Below, piece after piece: positions 22,089 through 35,000 of a stretch of 64,000 nt of DNA. Below the pieces are notes generated by a model. That model made no database searches and was not told the DNA's origin. It was given only the letters and a program-made list of their open reading frames with translations. This DNA is from Henricia sp. BOLD:AAB3569 (taxonomy: Eukaryota; Echinodermata; Asteroidea; Spinulosida; Echinasteridae): positions 744,001 to 808,000 of the forward strand of contig JBBELK010000534.1 in assembly GCA_037783545.1 (NCBI GenBank), written 5' to 3'. The position numbers and the translations under genes are program-made. Position 1 is the first letter of the stretch; each line of letters opens with the position of its first letter.

Positions 22089-22304
22089 TCAAGAAGACTG
22101 AAGGTAGATATTGATATTCCTCTTAAAACAAAGTAGATTGTAGGATGGAGGGAAACATGCACCAGGCAAGGAGTACCAAAGAGATGCAGTACGTGGGAAA
22201 AAGCTGTTTGAATGACTCTTTGTTCTACATCTTGGCAAAGCTAGAGTATATGGGTGAGAACAAGCAGAAAGCCAGGGCTCAATTTCATAGAGCTGCTTAA
22301 GCAC
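22089..22304 (-). pseudogene. 3'-terminal fragment of a LINE ORF2
   Basis: The minus-strand peptide words FFPRTASLWYSLPGACFP and SYNLLCFKRNINIYL match the C-terminal tail common to jockey/CR1-like reverse transcriptase ORFs. Only the tail remains, and it is interrupted upstream by a CAGGGC-ended element at 22,273. Confidence 0.6.
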
Positions 22305-22522
22305 TAGCTGAGAACGTGTGCTTACTGTAGCAGAAAGGTTGTGCTAACGTTAAGGCTATTTCACGGCCGCGGCGTGCTTAAGCATGCGCGCGCTTGGAAA
22401 AATTTGGCTATGTGGTTAAGGCAGGTTTTTATTAGCTTACCGTTAACGATGTCTATGAAATAACCTGACGCTCGGTTAACGGAAAATGGGCTGTTAAACA
22501 GTTCTATGAAATTGGGCCCTGG
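22273..22522. mobile_element. Short CAGGGC-ended inverted-repeat element
   Basis: It starts CAGGGCTCAATTTCATAGA and ends with a close inverse (TCTATGAAATTGGGCCCTG). It is about 250 bp and non-coding. The termini are hAT-like; no clear target duplication was found. Confidence 0.6.
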
Positions 22523-22909
22523 TCTCACGCTCAAACACCCTGATAGGAGGAACCAGATCGGGCACATTTACAAACCTCATCCAGAATTTCATTAATTCGT
22601 TTCAGCAAACGCGACAACAGTATTGTTAGAAATCGAGGTCCTGAAATCCACTGTTGAAGCCACGTCACATGGACACTGAGTGCAATCTTCACGCAGTAAC
22701 ACAGTTTACACAGTAACGCAACATCATCTACGCTTTTGTCTTTGACCAACAACATCAGCCGAGATATTTGAGAAAATCCCACAAAATTTCATATTATTGA
22801 TTCTTATATTATATGTAAATGTTCACTTGAAAGGTTGATTTGAAAGGTTTTTGAAAAATTGCTGCATCTATGAAACTCATATTCCTGCTAAATATCTTGA
22901 TGTAACAAT

Positions 22910-24460
22910 GATGATTCGACAAAGAGATTTCCTGATGTGAACGCACGTCTCTTCATTCGACGAAAATTATAATTGCTTCATTCGACGAAGCAAAATAGCT
23001 TCATTCGACGAAGAGATCGCTTCATTCAACGAATCAAATTTGTAATGTGAACGCTCTCTTCATTCTACAAGGCAATTGGCATGCCTGGTTCTGGTTTTAC
23101 AAGTGCGTTGTTTCTGACGCGCCACTGGAAAACCACAAAGCGCGTCCAGATGCTTGAAGCTCGGCCAGAGATGCCAACATTGGATTCCAAAAAAGAGTAG
23201 CACTAGCATTGCCGAAAAGTATTTTGCTGATTTCAGGTCGTACGCGGCGATTCTAAATGTAATGGACGCAGAAGTTACAAAATACCAGAAGATTTGTTAA
23301 TACCTGTATAGTGCCAAATTTTGTTTTAAAAATGGAATCAAATCTGAATGGAATCACATTTCTTGAAGGCAATCGAAATCAATTTTAAAAATGTTGGCAA
23401 TCCCCAAGCCTACTCCTATAGGCCTACATGTACATGTACAATATCGCCATGTAGGCCTAGGCCGTAGTTCCGTGCATTGTCGTGATGATAAAACTGACAA
23501 TTTCTTGCCCGCATGTCTGACGCTGAAGTCGCACTTGCAAACTTGAAGAACGCAAAATGCATGGAAACTGTCAAGCTTAGATCGCACAATAACAGGCCAC
23601 TCATTCGTATAGAGAACTCTGGAAGGTATTTCTGTTCAGAAAGGCTCCTTCTTTTCTTGAGAGGAGTCTCCATTACTCTGGCCTTCTTTGACTTTGTCGC
23701 AACACTGTCACTCACTAGTCTCGAGAAATAACGCTTTCCACTTACATAAAGCTAGCTTCAGTGTCAGTCTGTACTACATGTACTACGTGTAGCTCACATA
23801 ATAAATGCAGCCACATACATGTAGTACAAACACGCGATCGAGCTAGCTCATGAGCTAGCTAGCTTGGAAATGGGACAACTCGACACCCTGATCAACTCGT
23901 GCCCAGGACGACTCATACTCGGGGCATCCCGTACCCGAGTTGTCCCGGGTACGAGTTGTCCAGCATTAAGCTGGCTTCAGACAGGCTGTAGCCGAGTCGA
24001 TTTCTGCGCCATGCATTAGACGCTTGCACGTGTACACATACTGTACGTGCGATTTCACTACGGTTTCGCTTCAAATGAAAACACGCCAGTCTACATTTAA
24101 AAAGGTTTTTTTAATTTCATTTCAATTTGTTCATCATTTTTATATTAACTTCAGTTCACTGTAACAATTATACAATTATACTGGGGCAGCTTGTTTAGCG
24201 TAGTTTTATGAGGTTAAAGCGTAGAATCGTATTCTCGGCTCGATTTCGTATTTGCTACGCCCAAATCGTGTATGTTGGCATCTCTGCTCGGCGCTTGATG
24301 CGCAACCAGCATAGTGGCCTCCGACAGCTTCATTTGATCTTCGTTAGCAGTCGCTTAATGTAAACAGTACGCTCTTCGTTCGATCTTCGTTAAGATGGAC
24401 GTGAACGCACGCTTCATTAACTAACGATGATTAACTTATCTTCGTCGAACGAAGCAATTT
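22910..24460. repeat. TTCGACGAAG-family element split by another transposon
   Basis: Left part (22,910-23,160) and right part (24,290-24,460) match the two halves of the 10,430-10,850 repeat. The middle is the insertion at 23,166-24,286. Confidence 0.65.
23166..24286. mobile_element. CAGAGATGCC-ended DNA transposon, nested
   Basis: Perfect 15-bp inverted ends (CAGAGATGCCAACAT). CTCGGC is duplicated on both sides (6 bp). The interior has a palindromic ACCCGAGTTGTCC cluster near 23,880-23,965. A minus-strand frame at 23,416-23,715 begins SDSVATKSKKARVMETP and could be a transposase remnant, but this is unproven. Confidence 0.75.
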
Positions 24461-24720
24461 CTTAAAGTCAAACACAGGAATTTGTTAAAAACGTTCCATC
24501 TGCAAATGGGCTTTACCAAAATCCAAAACTCGGTCCTCACACCTCAGGAAATCAACTTTTAAAGTGTTTTAAATTTAGTCGACATATCGCGATTTTCATA
24601 CAAATGTTTTTTATCTTCTCTGAAAACTTTGTAACTTAAACCCCCAAAAGATAATAAATTGTGTGCAAATTTCCAATAAAAGGTACGTGTTTAAAAATGT
24701 GACACGACTTTACACACATG

Positions 24721-24834
24721 TAAAAACAAGAAATAATAAAAGGCAGGCCCCGCTTTTTGTTGGACAGGGTTATGACGTAAATAATTCACATGTTGTACAT
24801 GTAAAAACCGTAAACAAAATAGGAAGATCTGCAG
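24721..24834. repeat. 114-bp direct repeat, first copy
   Basis: By eye it is identical to 25,787-25,900, 1,066 bp further right in the same orientation. It contains GGCAGGCCCCGCTTTTTGTT and ends AGATCTGCAG. Confidence 0.85.
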
Positions 24835-25786
24835 ATTTGTGTCTTCCCTAACCAAAAAAACCCCCTTACTCAAATGAAAGATAGAAGTGGTTCCTACTCA
24901 CTGTCTAATGCAATGATTCCGCCTGAGATATCTTTTCAGGAGAAAACGATAATTAAAGATGTGGGTATATAAATGCATGTGCACACACATTTGTTTGTAC
25001 AAGGGCGCCCTTATGTGAACACCGTGGTATTATGGATTCGTTTTCCGTGCAGAATAGACCTTTATCAAGGTGTGTCCATCTTTGTCTTGTTCCGCATAAT
25101 ACGTGTCGGGTACGATCACTCGATCAGTGCGTCTGCGCCCCAAATCTTCCCTTGAGAATCACTCTCCACGCTGCGCGCTCTCTTGATCGCGCAACGCCTG
25201 TGCCATTGTGATGCACACAATTAACAATTTCAAAATGGGACCAAGCTATTTTTTCTGCAAGCCTTGGTTTGGTTACATTCATTTTAACAGGAGAAAAGGG
25301 AAGATGGCCGCACCATGATAAAGGTCTATAGCCAGGGAACCAGCCAAGATATGACATCGTTTTCTCGGAACATAGATGTGGTACTGAGCTGACTTATACA
25401 CAGGTTGGTTTTTATCATACACATCCTCAATCACACATGGAGATAACGCCGTCTGTAACAGTTTTCCAATCCTGTAATTTATTTTTAATTTAAAAACAAA
25501 GTAGACTCGGTTTTTGACGTCTATTCAAAAGAATCAGATGTCCTTTTTGTTGTTTAATTGCAATGAATGTGCTTGTACGATAATGCAAAGTGCAAGATTA
25601 TTAGAGAATTTACATGTAGGTAATTCTTTGGGTTGAAGATGGACTGTCTGTGTTTAGGCCGATTTAGGCATTAAAAAAACACAAAATATAAAAGTTAAAT
25701 TGCTATTTTTCTAGATTAGAAAAAGTTATCAAATTTCATTTGGTACCAAGAACGTAAAAATCCGTCAAGGATTAATGCCAGTCGAT

Positions 25787-25900
25787 TAAAAACAAGAAAT
25801 AATAAAAGGCAGGCCCCGCTTTTTGTTGGACAGGGTTATGACGTAAATAATTCACATGTTGTACATGTAAAAACCGTAAACAAAATAGGAAGATCTGCAG
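25787..25900. repeat. 114-bp direct repeat, second copy
   Basis: Second copy of the repeat at 24,721-24,834, with no difference seen. Confidence 0.85.
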
Positions 25901-27122
25901 CTATGTGCATGCAGCATGTGTATACTACATGTATGTACGAACGTACATGTCGCTTGTGAAATGGGTCGGCCTAGGTCACAAGTCATGAATATTCATTACC
26001 ATTAATATTTTTCTGATTGGTCGCCGGTAAGCCAATTAGAATGAAGCCCATTTTAAGATTTTTTTGATATTTTTCGTTACAGAAACAAATAAGCTTTCCA
26101 AATTTGTTTGCTTGTGTAAATAACTGTTTTAATCCTTTCACTAAAACACGGACAGTCCATCTTTAAGGTTAGAGTTAGGCTTGAGCAAATCTTCTCTGGA
26201 GTCGATTAAAATCGATTCCAAGTTTGGAATCGGATCGCGATTCCATTTTTTGGTTGAATTAATACTCGTTATCTTGGCGATTCCAGGGAGTACCCGGCAT
26301 TGCATAGTTCCGACCTGTCAATCAACGGAACCCGCCGACTAATCACAACAGAGCTAGCAGACTGCGCCCACATAGGTCAAAGTGCATTGCCTTACTAACC
26401 AACATCACGCGATATTCTGCCCATACGTTGTACGCGGTGTTCCGGGTGAATTTTTGGTTTCAAGGCCGGGCGATTCGCTGTTCAAAGGTGAGAAAGCAAA
26501 TTTTTATGAATATATGACATCTCTGTATAACTGGCCTTTTACTAAGTGCGTGCTACGGTAACTGTCGACCCTGAAACATGAATACTTTAGAGTTTTCTCC
26601 AATGAATCTGCGATTTCTGTTAAAAGTCGCTTTGGATTGTGCAGTGTGTGTGTGGACACGATAGCGTATGAGGCATAGCAACAATATCCAAAGGGGGCGG
26701 GGTTAATTGGGCAATCTCGGAACTATGCATTCTGAATGTTAATAGATGCAGAATTTCCAAGAATTTGGCAGTGTTTTGTATGAAGTTTACAAGATATTTT
26801 TCTACCTTTAGTGCTGACGTTTGTTTTGAAAAAGGAATAAATTCCGAATCGATTTTAAAAATGTTTGTACTGCCCTAGTTATAGGTGTTCTTAGGGCTAG
26901 GTTTATTTTAAGGGTTAGAATAACTTATTTGTGTTGCCAATAGTATTGGGCAATCGTATGCTGTGCGTACAGAGAAAAAAAAGGGCTTAAAAAGTTGGTA
27001 CAGTAAGCACACATTTTCAGTTAGTGCTTAAGCAGCGCCATGAAATTGGCTCCTGGTTAGTGGTCTACTGGGGCAGGGAGGTGTTACTTGACTAGCGTAA
27101 GAAGAGCCGGCTTATCTACTAG
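25901..27122. other. Intergenic region downstream of ARIH1
   Basis: No gene is recognised. It contains the presumed ARIH1 3' untranslated region near 27,000-27,122 and low-complexity and repeat-like sequence (pairs of GGAATCG/CGATTCC words at 26,200-26,280 and 26,840). No AATAAA was assigned to ARIH1. Confidence 0.4.
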
Positions 27123-28965
27123 CTACTCGTAGTATTCCCATAAATCCTTCTCATAACCCTCGTGGACGTGTTCTAGTAGGACCTTCCGCCTGCTTTCACA
27201 GTATCTGTGTCGAGAAAAAAACATGAACAAAATCTAACTGAAGAAAACAATACACCCTTTCCACTGGTGGCCATGACAGGGGGCAGGTTTTCATATTTAG
27301 ATGATGTGACAATAGATCCACAAAGTGACTACTCGTGCATGGTGACAATGTAACTACACCCCGTCATGGCCGTCTGTGCAAAGGTTATCGACCTGACTGA
27401 ACCTGCGTGGGATGAGCTGACCTCTTGAGCCGTGTGTCTCCATGCAACAGCTCAGGGAGGCACTTCAGGCAGAGTGGTGCACCCTGCCTCATGCCATTAA
27501 ATATGATACATCACTTAACCTCCGCGATCTTTCAATCAGAGTGTATTTTGCAGGTTTTTTTTGTTTTTTATTTTATTTTATTTTTTTTTATTTTTATAGA
27601 TTTGTTACCTTGTTTTATCCTGGACCTTTTGTTTGATATCTGCTAGTAAATCGCTGCTGATGTCTCTCTCCAAATACTCCGACAGTGTCTCGGTTGCATT
27701 CTCTAGATCTTTCTGGTTTTCCTGAAATCAAATCGACATTATTTTTTCTCAATTTTTGGCTGTCTCCAAAACGGTAGTACTATTTACCAGAAAACACCGG
27801 AAAACATACTAAATACCGGAAAACACAAAAAAGAAAACACTGGAAAACACATTAAATACCGGAAAACACCCAAATATCTCCCCAAAACATACCCAGAAAC
27901 ACACGAAAATATAGGCGAAAAACAACCCAGTGTTTTTCTGGTGTTTTTCGGTGTTTGTTTTCCAGTGTTTTCCAGTGTTTTCCGGTATTTAGTGTGTTTT
28001 CCGGTATATAGTATGTTTTCCGGTGTTTTCTGGTATTTAGTGTGTTTTCTGGTATTTAGTGTGTTTTCCGGTATATAGTGTGTTTTCTGGTATTTAGTGT
28101 GTTTTCCGGTATTTTCCAGTGTGTTTTCCGGTAAATAGTATCACCCTCTCCAAAATCAAGATTTGGGAATTGAATTGAGACTTGCTCTTCAAGACCGTGA
28201 GAATTGAATCAAGACGTACGACATGAGCGTACCTCAAATATGAGTGACTGGTTGTTCTTCTTGAGGTAGAAGGCAAAAACGTAGGTGTACATGAGGGTGC
28301 TCCGACACTGACACAAGACGTCTACGGTCTTCTTAAGGAACTGCACCTCAATCCAAGACATGTTGTGCTGTTGCATATCCTCCATCTTCTTCATGATTTG
28401 TATGTATAGCTGCATCCAAAATAAAAACGGACAAATTACTTGATTGGAAAACTGTTAATAAACGGTATTATCTCCATGAGTGATTGAGGATGTGTATGAT
28501 AAAAACCAACTTGTGTATAAGTCAGCTCAGTACCTCATCTAAATTCCACGAAAACAATGAAAAAGTGTGTCTATGCTTTCAAGAAATTGTGTGAAGCCAA
28601 CGTCCTATTTAGGATGGTTCTGTGGCTATACTGCACGGACAAGGGAGCCATAATAATATGGCAGTCAGGGACCTAGTTTTGTTCACTATGAGGTCGCCAT
28701 TGTGAAACAAATTAGTGTGCACATGCCTTTTAAATTCATCTTCAAATATCGTTTTCTCATAAAAAGATAACGAGTGGAATCATTGCATTGGACAGTTGGT
28801 ACCACTTCTATCTTCTATTTGAGTGAGGTTTTTCCGGTCAAATGGTTGATTACAATTCTTGGACATTACAAATCATGTACTCAAGCTTTAAAGGCCTATT
28901 TAAATACTTTAAAGGAGAAAACCCAGAGGAAACCCCAGAGCACCCAGAGTTCCCCGAGCGCGCGC

Positions 28966-29003
<38 letters not shown>

Positions 29004-32000
29004 AGTTAAGCCCCGAGGTTCTCTGGGCAGACACCGGGCGCACGGGACACCTAACACGGGGCACTCGGGGTGAACTTGGGGCGCAAACAGGAAGCTCGGG
29101 GTAATTTTCTGATGCCCCGAGTGCGCCCCAAGTTCCACGAGCGAGCCCTGAGCGCACCCTGTGTTGCAGTGTTTTGTGCATGCACAAAACAGTCGGGGCC
29201 GTGCCAGTAGTTGCCAAGAGCTACCGGAGTGCCCCTGAAAGTGTCCCGGAGCACTTCCCGTGTCCACCCGGGGTCAGGGATGTCAGTGGCCCTTACCTTC
29301 AGGGCCGGAAAAAAAATCTACGGCCACTATCATAAAATGCATGTATGTGTGCACATGGACTCACCAGCACAGTACACTGTATACAGTATGTACATGTACA
29401 TTGACAGTACTACATGTATGTGCAATGCAATGGACATGTCATCTACCACTGTTGTATGGATACAGCGCCCTCTATTTCCTTCTGAACGATAGTCTGGTTT
29501 CGTGGTACTTTAGGCGTGAATGATTACGGATTTCTTTTTCCGAAATAAGAAAAAGCCAGGAGACTAGCATCCCTGCCCGGGGTAACCCCGTTCTTCCCCC
29601 GAGCGCCCACTCAGGGCGCACTCTGCTAGCTCTGGACCTATATGTGACAGCAGCTTTACTCACCTTATTTTCAAAGCGTAAACTCTGCATATGGTTCATG
29701 TAGCGGTTATAGTAGAACAAGTACCTCTCTAAAGCTTGCTGTGATCGCTGCAATGCAACATTAATAAACGCTAATGGTGAAAGAACAGCATTTGAAAATG
29801 TCTATTTCGAAAATCTAATATGATACTGGTGGGCGATTAAAGGCACAGGCTCGTCAGCAATACGCGCGAACCAAATTCGTGCGATGAAATACGCAGCTCC
29901 ATAGCAAATGCATGGAGTTGCGTATTTCGTGGCACGAATTTGGCGGGCGCGCATTGCTGACGAGCCTGTGCCTTTAATATGTATCTTCCATTTCTGTATC
30001 TGAAATGTAATGTTATGATAGCCATCATTAAATAGAATTGGTATGAATTTAACGAGAAATAGGGCATATAACTTTACGATGGCGGTATACACAATTCGAG
30101 TTGGAAAGAAATTTGCGAAGAAATCGGCCTTGTGTCAATTGTTTTTTTTAAATTTTGTTTTTAATAAAAAGATACAATCTCTGCATGATTTTTTAGGTTG
30201 GGACATTATCTAGAAAAACAGGAATTTTTTTATTGGCAGAATACAGGTTTCATGAAATGACAACGCCGTTTCACTGCACTGCAAAAACAGAGAATGTGTG
30301 CCGAGGAGTTTTATGAAAATGAACCAATAAGTTGTTATAAAGATATTTTTTTTCATCACGTGTACTTGGGTCATTCCATGTCAAATCAACCAGGGGTCCC
30401 CAGGTGACCCCCTCAGATTTCAATGAAATTTGGTCAGAATGATGAAATGTGGCTGTAATGAACACATGCAAAATATAAAAATCATACTCCATGTCGTTTT
30501 CGAGATATGGCCGTTTGAAATTTGCTGGACTTAGTCGTTTTACGCGCGTCGCGAAAAGTGACATTTTGAATAATTTCGAATTTCGGAATGCCATATTTTC
30601 GTCTACGGACCAGACAAAGAGCTAAAAGTTGGTATTTGGACTTAATTCTTGCCAAATTTAATGAATCTGCACTCAGATTTAATGTATCATCTTTAGATAT
30701 AAAGTTATAATGGCCTTAAGTAGGGTCCAGAATCAGCGATAAAGTTTTTTTTGCAATTTTTGGGGTCACCCTGAACTAACACTAGGGGTCACATGGGGCC
30801 CATTCTCCCTAAATATGATCTATGGTCACAGGACTACACCCAGAAGCAATTATAACCACATTTAAAGCTTTAAATCAGAAATTACAGAGCCCCAAAGTAG
30901 GCTCCAGCTAGAAAAATCCTTGAAATGGCCCGACGTTCGTGACCCCGGATGACCCCGCGATCAGTTGAAATAATTGTTGATACTTTAACCACTCAAAGAT
31001 AAGTATCATAGCTACATGTACACAACATTTCAGCTTTCCTACTCAACTCCTTCAAGGTGTCTTGTCAGTTTGAAATAGCGCCGTTTTTTTATAAATTTTG
31101 ACTTCAAACTATATGTATGAATGGAAAATGATGAAGTTTGCTTTAATGTTGTTTCAGTATTTAACTCGTAATCAGTCCATAAATCCAATTTCTATGAAAT
31201 ATACAATGGCAAACTTTAAAAAACTGACAATTAGTCACATTGGTATTCAGTTACAGGACATATATGTATTACATTACTGAGACGTCAGGGGTTCTCATCA
31301 AAACGGCGGCCTGTATGGCCCATTGGCCCTCGAGCATAAATTATTGAGACGTTGATAACTCTTGACAATGGTATCATTATAATCACCAACTAATCATGAA
31401 TGCTTTGTAAGAAAGTTTTCATACCATTCTCGGGCTGATTATACTGTTTGAATTTTGAGACCCAGTTCGTTCACTTGATAAATGCTGGAAGTTTAGCCTG
31501 AATTATCGCAAGATCTTCATTTGTAAGTTTGTATTGGCGACCACCATGGCCCTGTATCTGTGGAGCCGAAACAATGCATATTACGTCTTGGAATGGTATC
31601 CAGCATTCATTGTGTGTGTTCTGTTGCCAAGATAGAGAGTTGGATGTCTTTGCTCGCTTCATGAACTTGACAAACACATCATTCTCCTCATCTGACCGCT
31701 CGGTGACCATTCCAATGTACCATTCATTGTCATAAGTGCAAGCAATATAACATCCAGGTTGGTATTCATTGACTGCTATTTGATTGTTAACACCTGCATG
31801 CTGCACACTGTTGATGGGAACAACACCACAGTGCTGATCGCTGGACAATCGCCGCATTTCAATATTTCCATCATCAGTTGGTATGAAGCTGTGGTGTGAC
31901 CTGGTTCCTGCAATCGTCTTGGAGGATGCAAACCTTTCACTAAGGTTGTACTTCTCTGTGTTGGCTTGCACATCTTCACTACTAACATAGAAGAATTTAA

Positions 32001-35000
32001 TTCCGGTGATATTCCCATTAGCCCACTCAAACATCTGCAGTGGATTGAGGATTTGGTGCTCAACAGTAGCTTGGAGGCTTGCTCTGGCAACCAGCCTTTT
32101 TGTAGTACCACCTAATCCATCACACGGGCTCTTTCCGTGACTGGTTGCGAAGAAATGCCATTCAGCATTAAGTCCATGATCAGATGAATGGTGACAGAGA
32201 TTTGACATATTTTTGTGATTCTTATATTGGCTTGCAGCCCCATCACTGTAATATATGCATTTCTGCAAGCCTGGAATCTGATCCTTGATGTAAGGAAGCA
32301 AGTGAGAGATAAAAGCATGGACGGTTGTAGTATCATGCTTCATACAATCAGAAATCATGACAACGCTTGTGCACTTGAGTTCTCCTTCCAGATGATGATA
32401 TATTGCAAACGGGTGCAGTGTGGCTTGAGTATTTTCCCAGTAATACCCCTGTATAGCGTCTTGAACAAGGAAACTGTAGTTCACTGCAAAGTCTAACAAA
32501 ATAATGGCTGTGTCGGGTTGTAACGATTGCTTTAGTTCTCGCAAGTATGATGACTGTGATTTGGTGATGAAGTGATGGCTTCGTAAACTATCAGCAGCAT
32601 TGCAAACTGTTTCAATATAATCATGTACTGAAGTTGTGAGGGTAACCAATGCAGTTCTATCTGTATGCATCCATTGCCTGTAAGTTATATTGTCATCCAT
32701 ATCCACTTCATTGGCAGAAAACAATTCTGTGAAGTAAATGCTCAACGCATTCTTGCCTGGACAATTTTCACAATATTGCAACATGCAGATAATCCTTGTA
32801 ATCGCACTTATCAGGAGATACTGCCAGCAGTAATTTTACATTTTGGTGCTGCTGACACACACATACAGAGTGCATGCCTTTACTGTTTACTGACACGCAC
32901 CATTTTGGCCTCAGCTCACAAAACTTTCAGAAACCAATTTCATTGCCATAGTGTTTAATGTATTCCAGGTGTAATTCCTTTAGGTTGACTAGCAATAAAC
33001 GTTTCTGTATCTGCTCTCTTTTGCCATCAATTCTCACAGAGACGAACTCCTTTTTCCCAGGGCACATTCGCGAATATTCATCGGACTCGTAAAATGCAGC
33101 CACTCTTTCGATAACATCTTGGCTCAAAGACTTTCCTTTCTTGAGATCTGGCTCGCCTAAGATTCCTTTTGTTTGTTTAATTTCTCTGGCACGTTTAACT
33201 AAATACTGGGAAACGTGAAACTCATCCACAGTCTTCTGGATGCTCCAACTTGATGGGACAAGAGTTAATAGTTTCATTTTCTCCTTGCGTGATGCATGGC
33301 GACACTTTTCTTATATATGGACTGGATGAGACATGCACAATCAGCCTATTTAAAAGAGAGGTCTGGATGAGAGCTTGGTAACTGTTTATTCAACATTAAT
33401 TGATGACCATCAATTGGATTAACAATGTCCATTGTCCAGTGCAATAAACAAAGTTTATCTTGGTATGCAGGGCTTATTTTTTAAATTATCATTGGTGTAT
33501 ACTAACTTACTAACTTGATTATATTTCTTGCTTTTGAAAGCAAGTATAAATGTTGTCAAATTGGTTGAATTTTTGGATTCATCACTTACTATCGCCATAT
33601 TATGACAGCGCAAAAAAGCCACATTTTACCCTGCCACATTATCATGAAGGAGTTGAGTAGGGAAGCTGTAATTGTGTGTACATGTAGCTATGATACTTAT
33701 CTTTGAGTGGTTAAAGTATCAAAAATTATTTCAACTGATCGCGGGGTCATCCGGGGTCACGAACGTCGGGCCATTTCAAGGATTTTTCTGGCTGGAGCCT
33801 ACTTTGGGGCTCTGTAATTTCTGATTTAAAGCTTTAAATGTGGTTATAATTGCTTCTGGGTGTAGTCCTGTGACCATAGATCATATTTAGGGAGAATGGG
33901 CCCCATGTGACCCCTAGTGTTAGTTCAGGGTGACCCCAAAAATTGCAAAAAAACTTTATCGCTGATTCTGGACCCTACTTAAGGCCATTATAACTTTATA
34001 TCTAAAGATGATACATTAAATCTGAGTGCAGATTCATTAAATTTGGCAAGAATTAAGTCCAAATACCAACTTTTAGCTCTTTGTCTGGTCCGTAGACGAA
34101 AATATGGCATTCCGAAATTCGAAATTATTCAAAATGTCACTTTTCGCGACTCGCGAGCGCATAAAAGCGCGTAAAACGACTAAGTCCAGCAAATTTCAAA
34201 CGGCCATATCTCGAAAACGACATGGAATATGATTTTTATATTTTGCATGTGTTCATTACAGCCACATTTCATCATTCTGACCAAATTTCATTTAAATCTG
34301 AGGGGGTCACCTGGGGATTTTTTCTGAAACTGGTTGATTTGACATGGAATGACCCTGCATGATTTTCTAGGTTGGGACATTATCTAGAAAAACAGGAATT
34401 TTTTTATTGGCAGAATACAGGTTTCATGAAATGACAACGCCGTTTCACTGCACTGCAAAAACAGAGAATGTGTGCCGAGGAGTTTTATGAAAATGAACCA
34501 ATAAGTTGTTATAAAGATATTATTTTTCATCACGTGTACAAGACTTACGTCTCTGGCTTTCTTTGCATCTTCCTCATCAAATCTATTACAGTTGTAACTG
34601 CCAATTAAAATTCATTAAAATAAAACATGCGAGTTGAAGTTATCTTGTTTTGAAATTTACAGACTTTTTTCCACCTTGGATTTCTGAAATATATCAAAGA
34701 AACAAAAGGCACACAAAATTAAAGGCACAGGCTCGTCAGCAATGCGCGCGCCCCAAATTTGTGCCACGAAATACGCAGCTCCATAGCAAAGGCATGAAGC
34801 TGCGTATTTTGTAGCACGAATTTAGCGCGCGCGCATTGCTGACGAGCCTGTGTCTTTAAACAACTCCTGCATGATTGTTATACAAAGAAAAAGTCTCCAA
34901 AAATGATGTAGTGATGCGGCTTTTTTGTTGCTTTCTTTTTTTTTGTAAGTGGATTCCAAGTCCAGTTGATATGAAGCCAACAGTATTTACTGCCGAAAAT

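Noticed and set aside
28896-29267. ORFs encoding poly-glycine or poly-proline rich proteins
   Set aside because: They are translations of the poly(C) run and its GC-rich surroundings; no domain and no splice or homology support.
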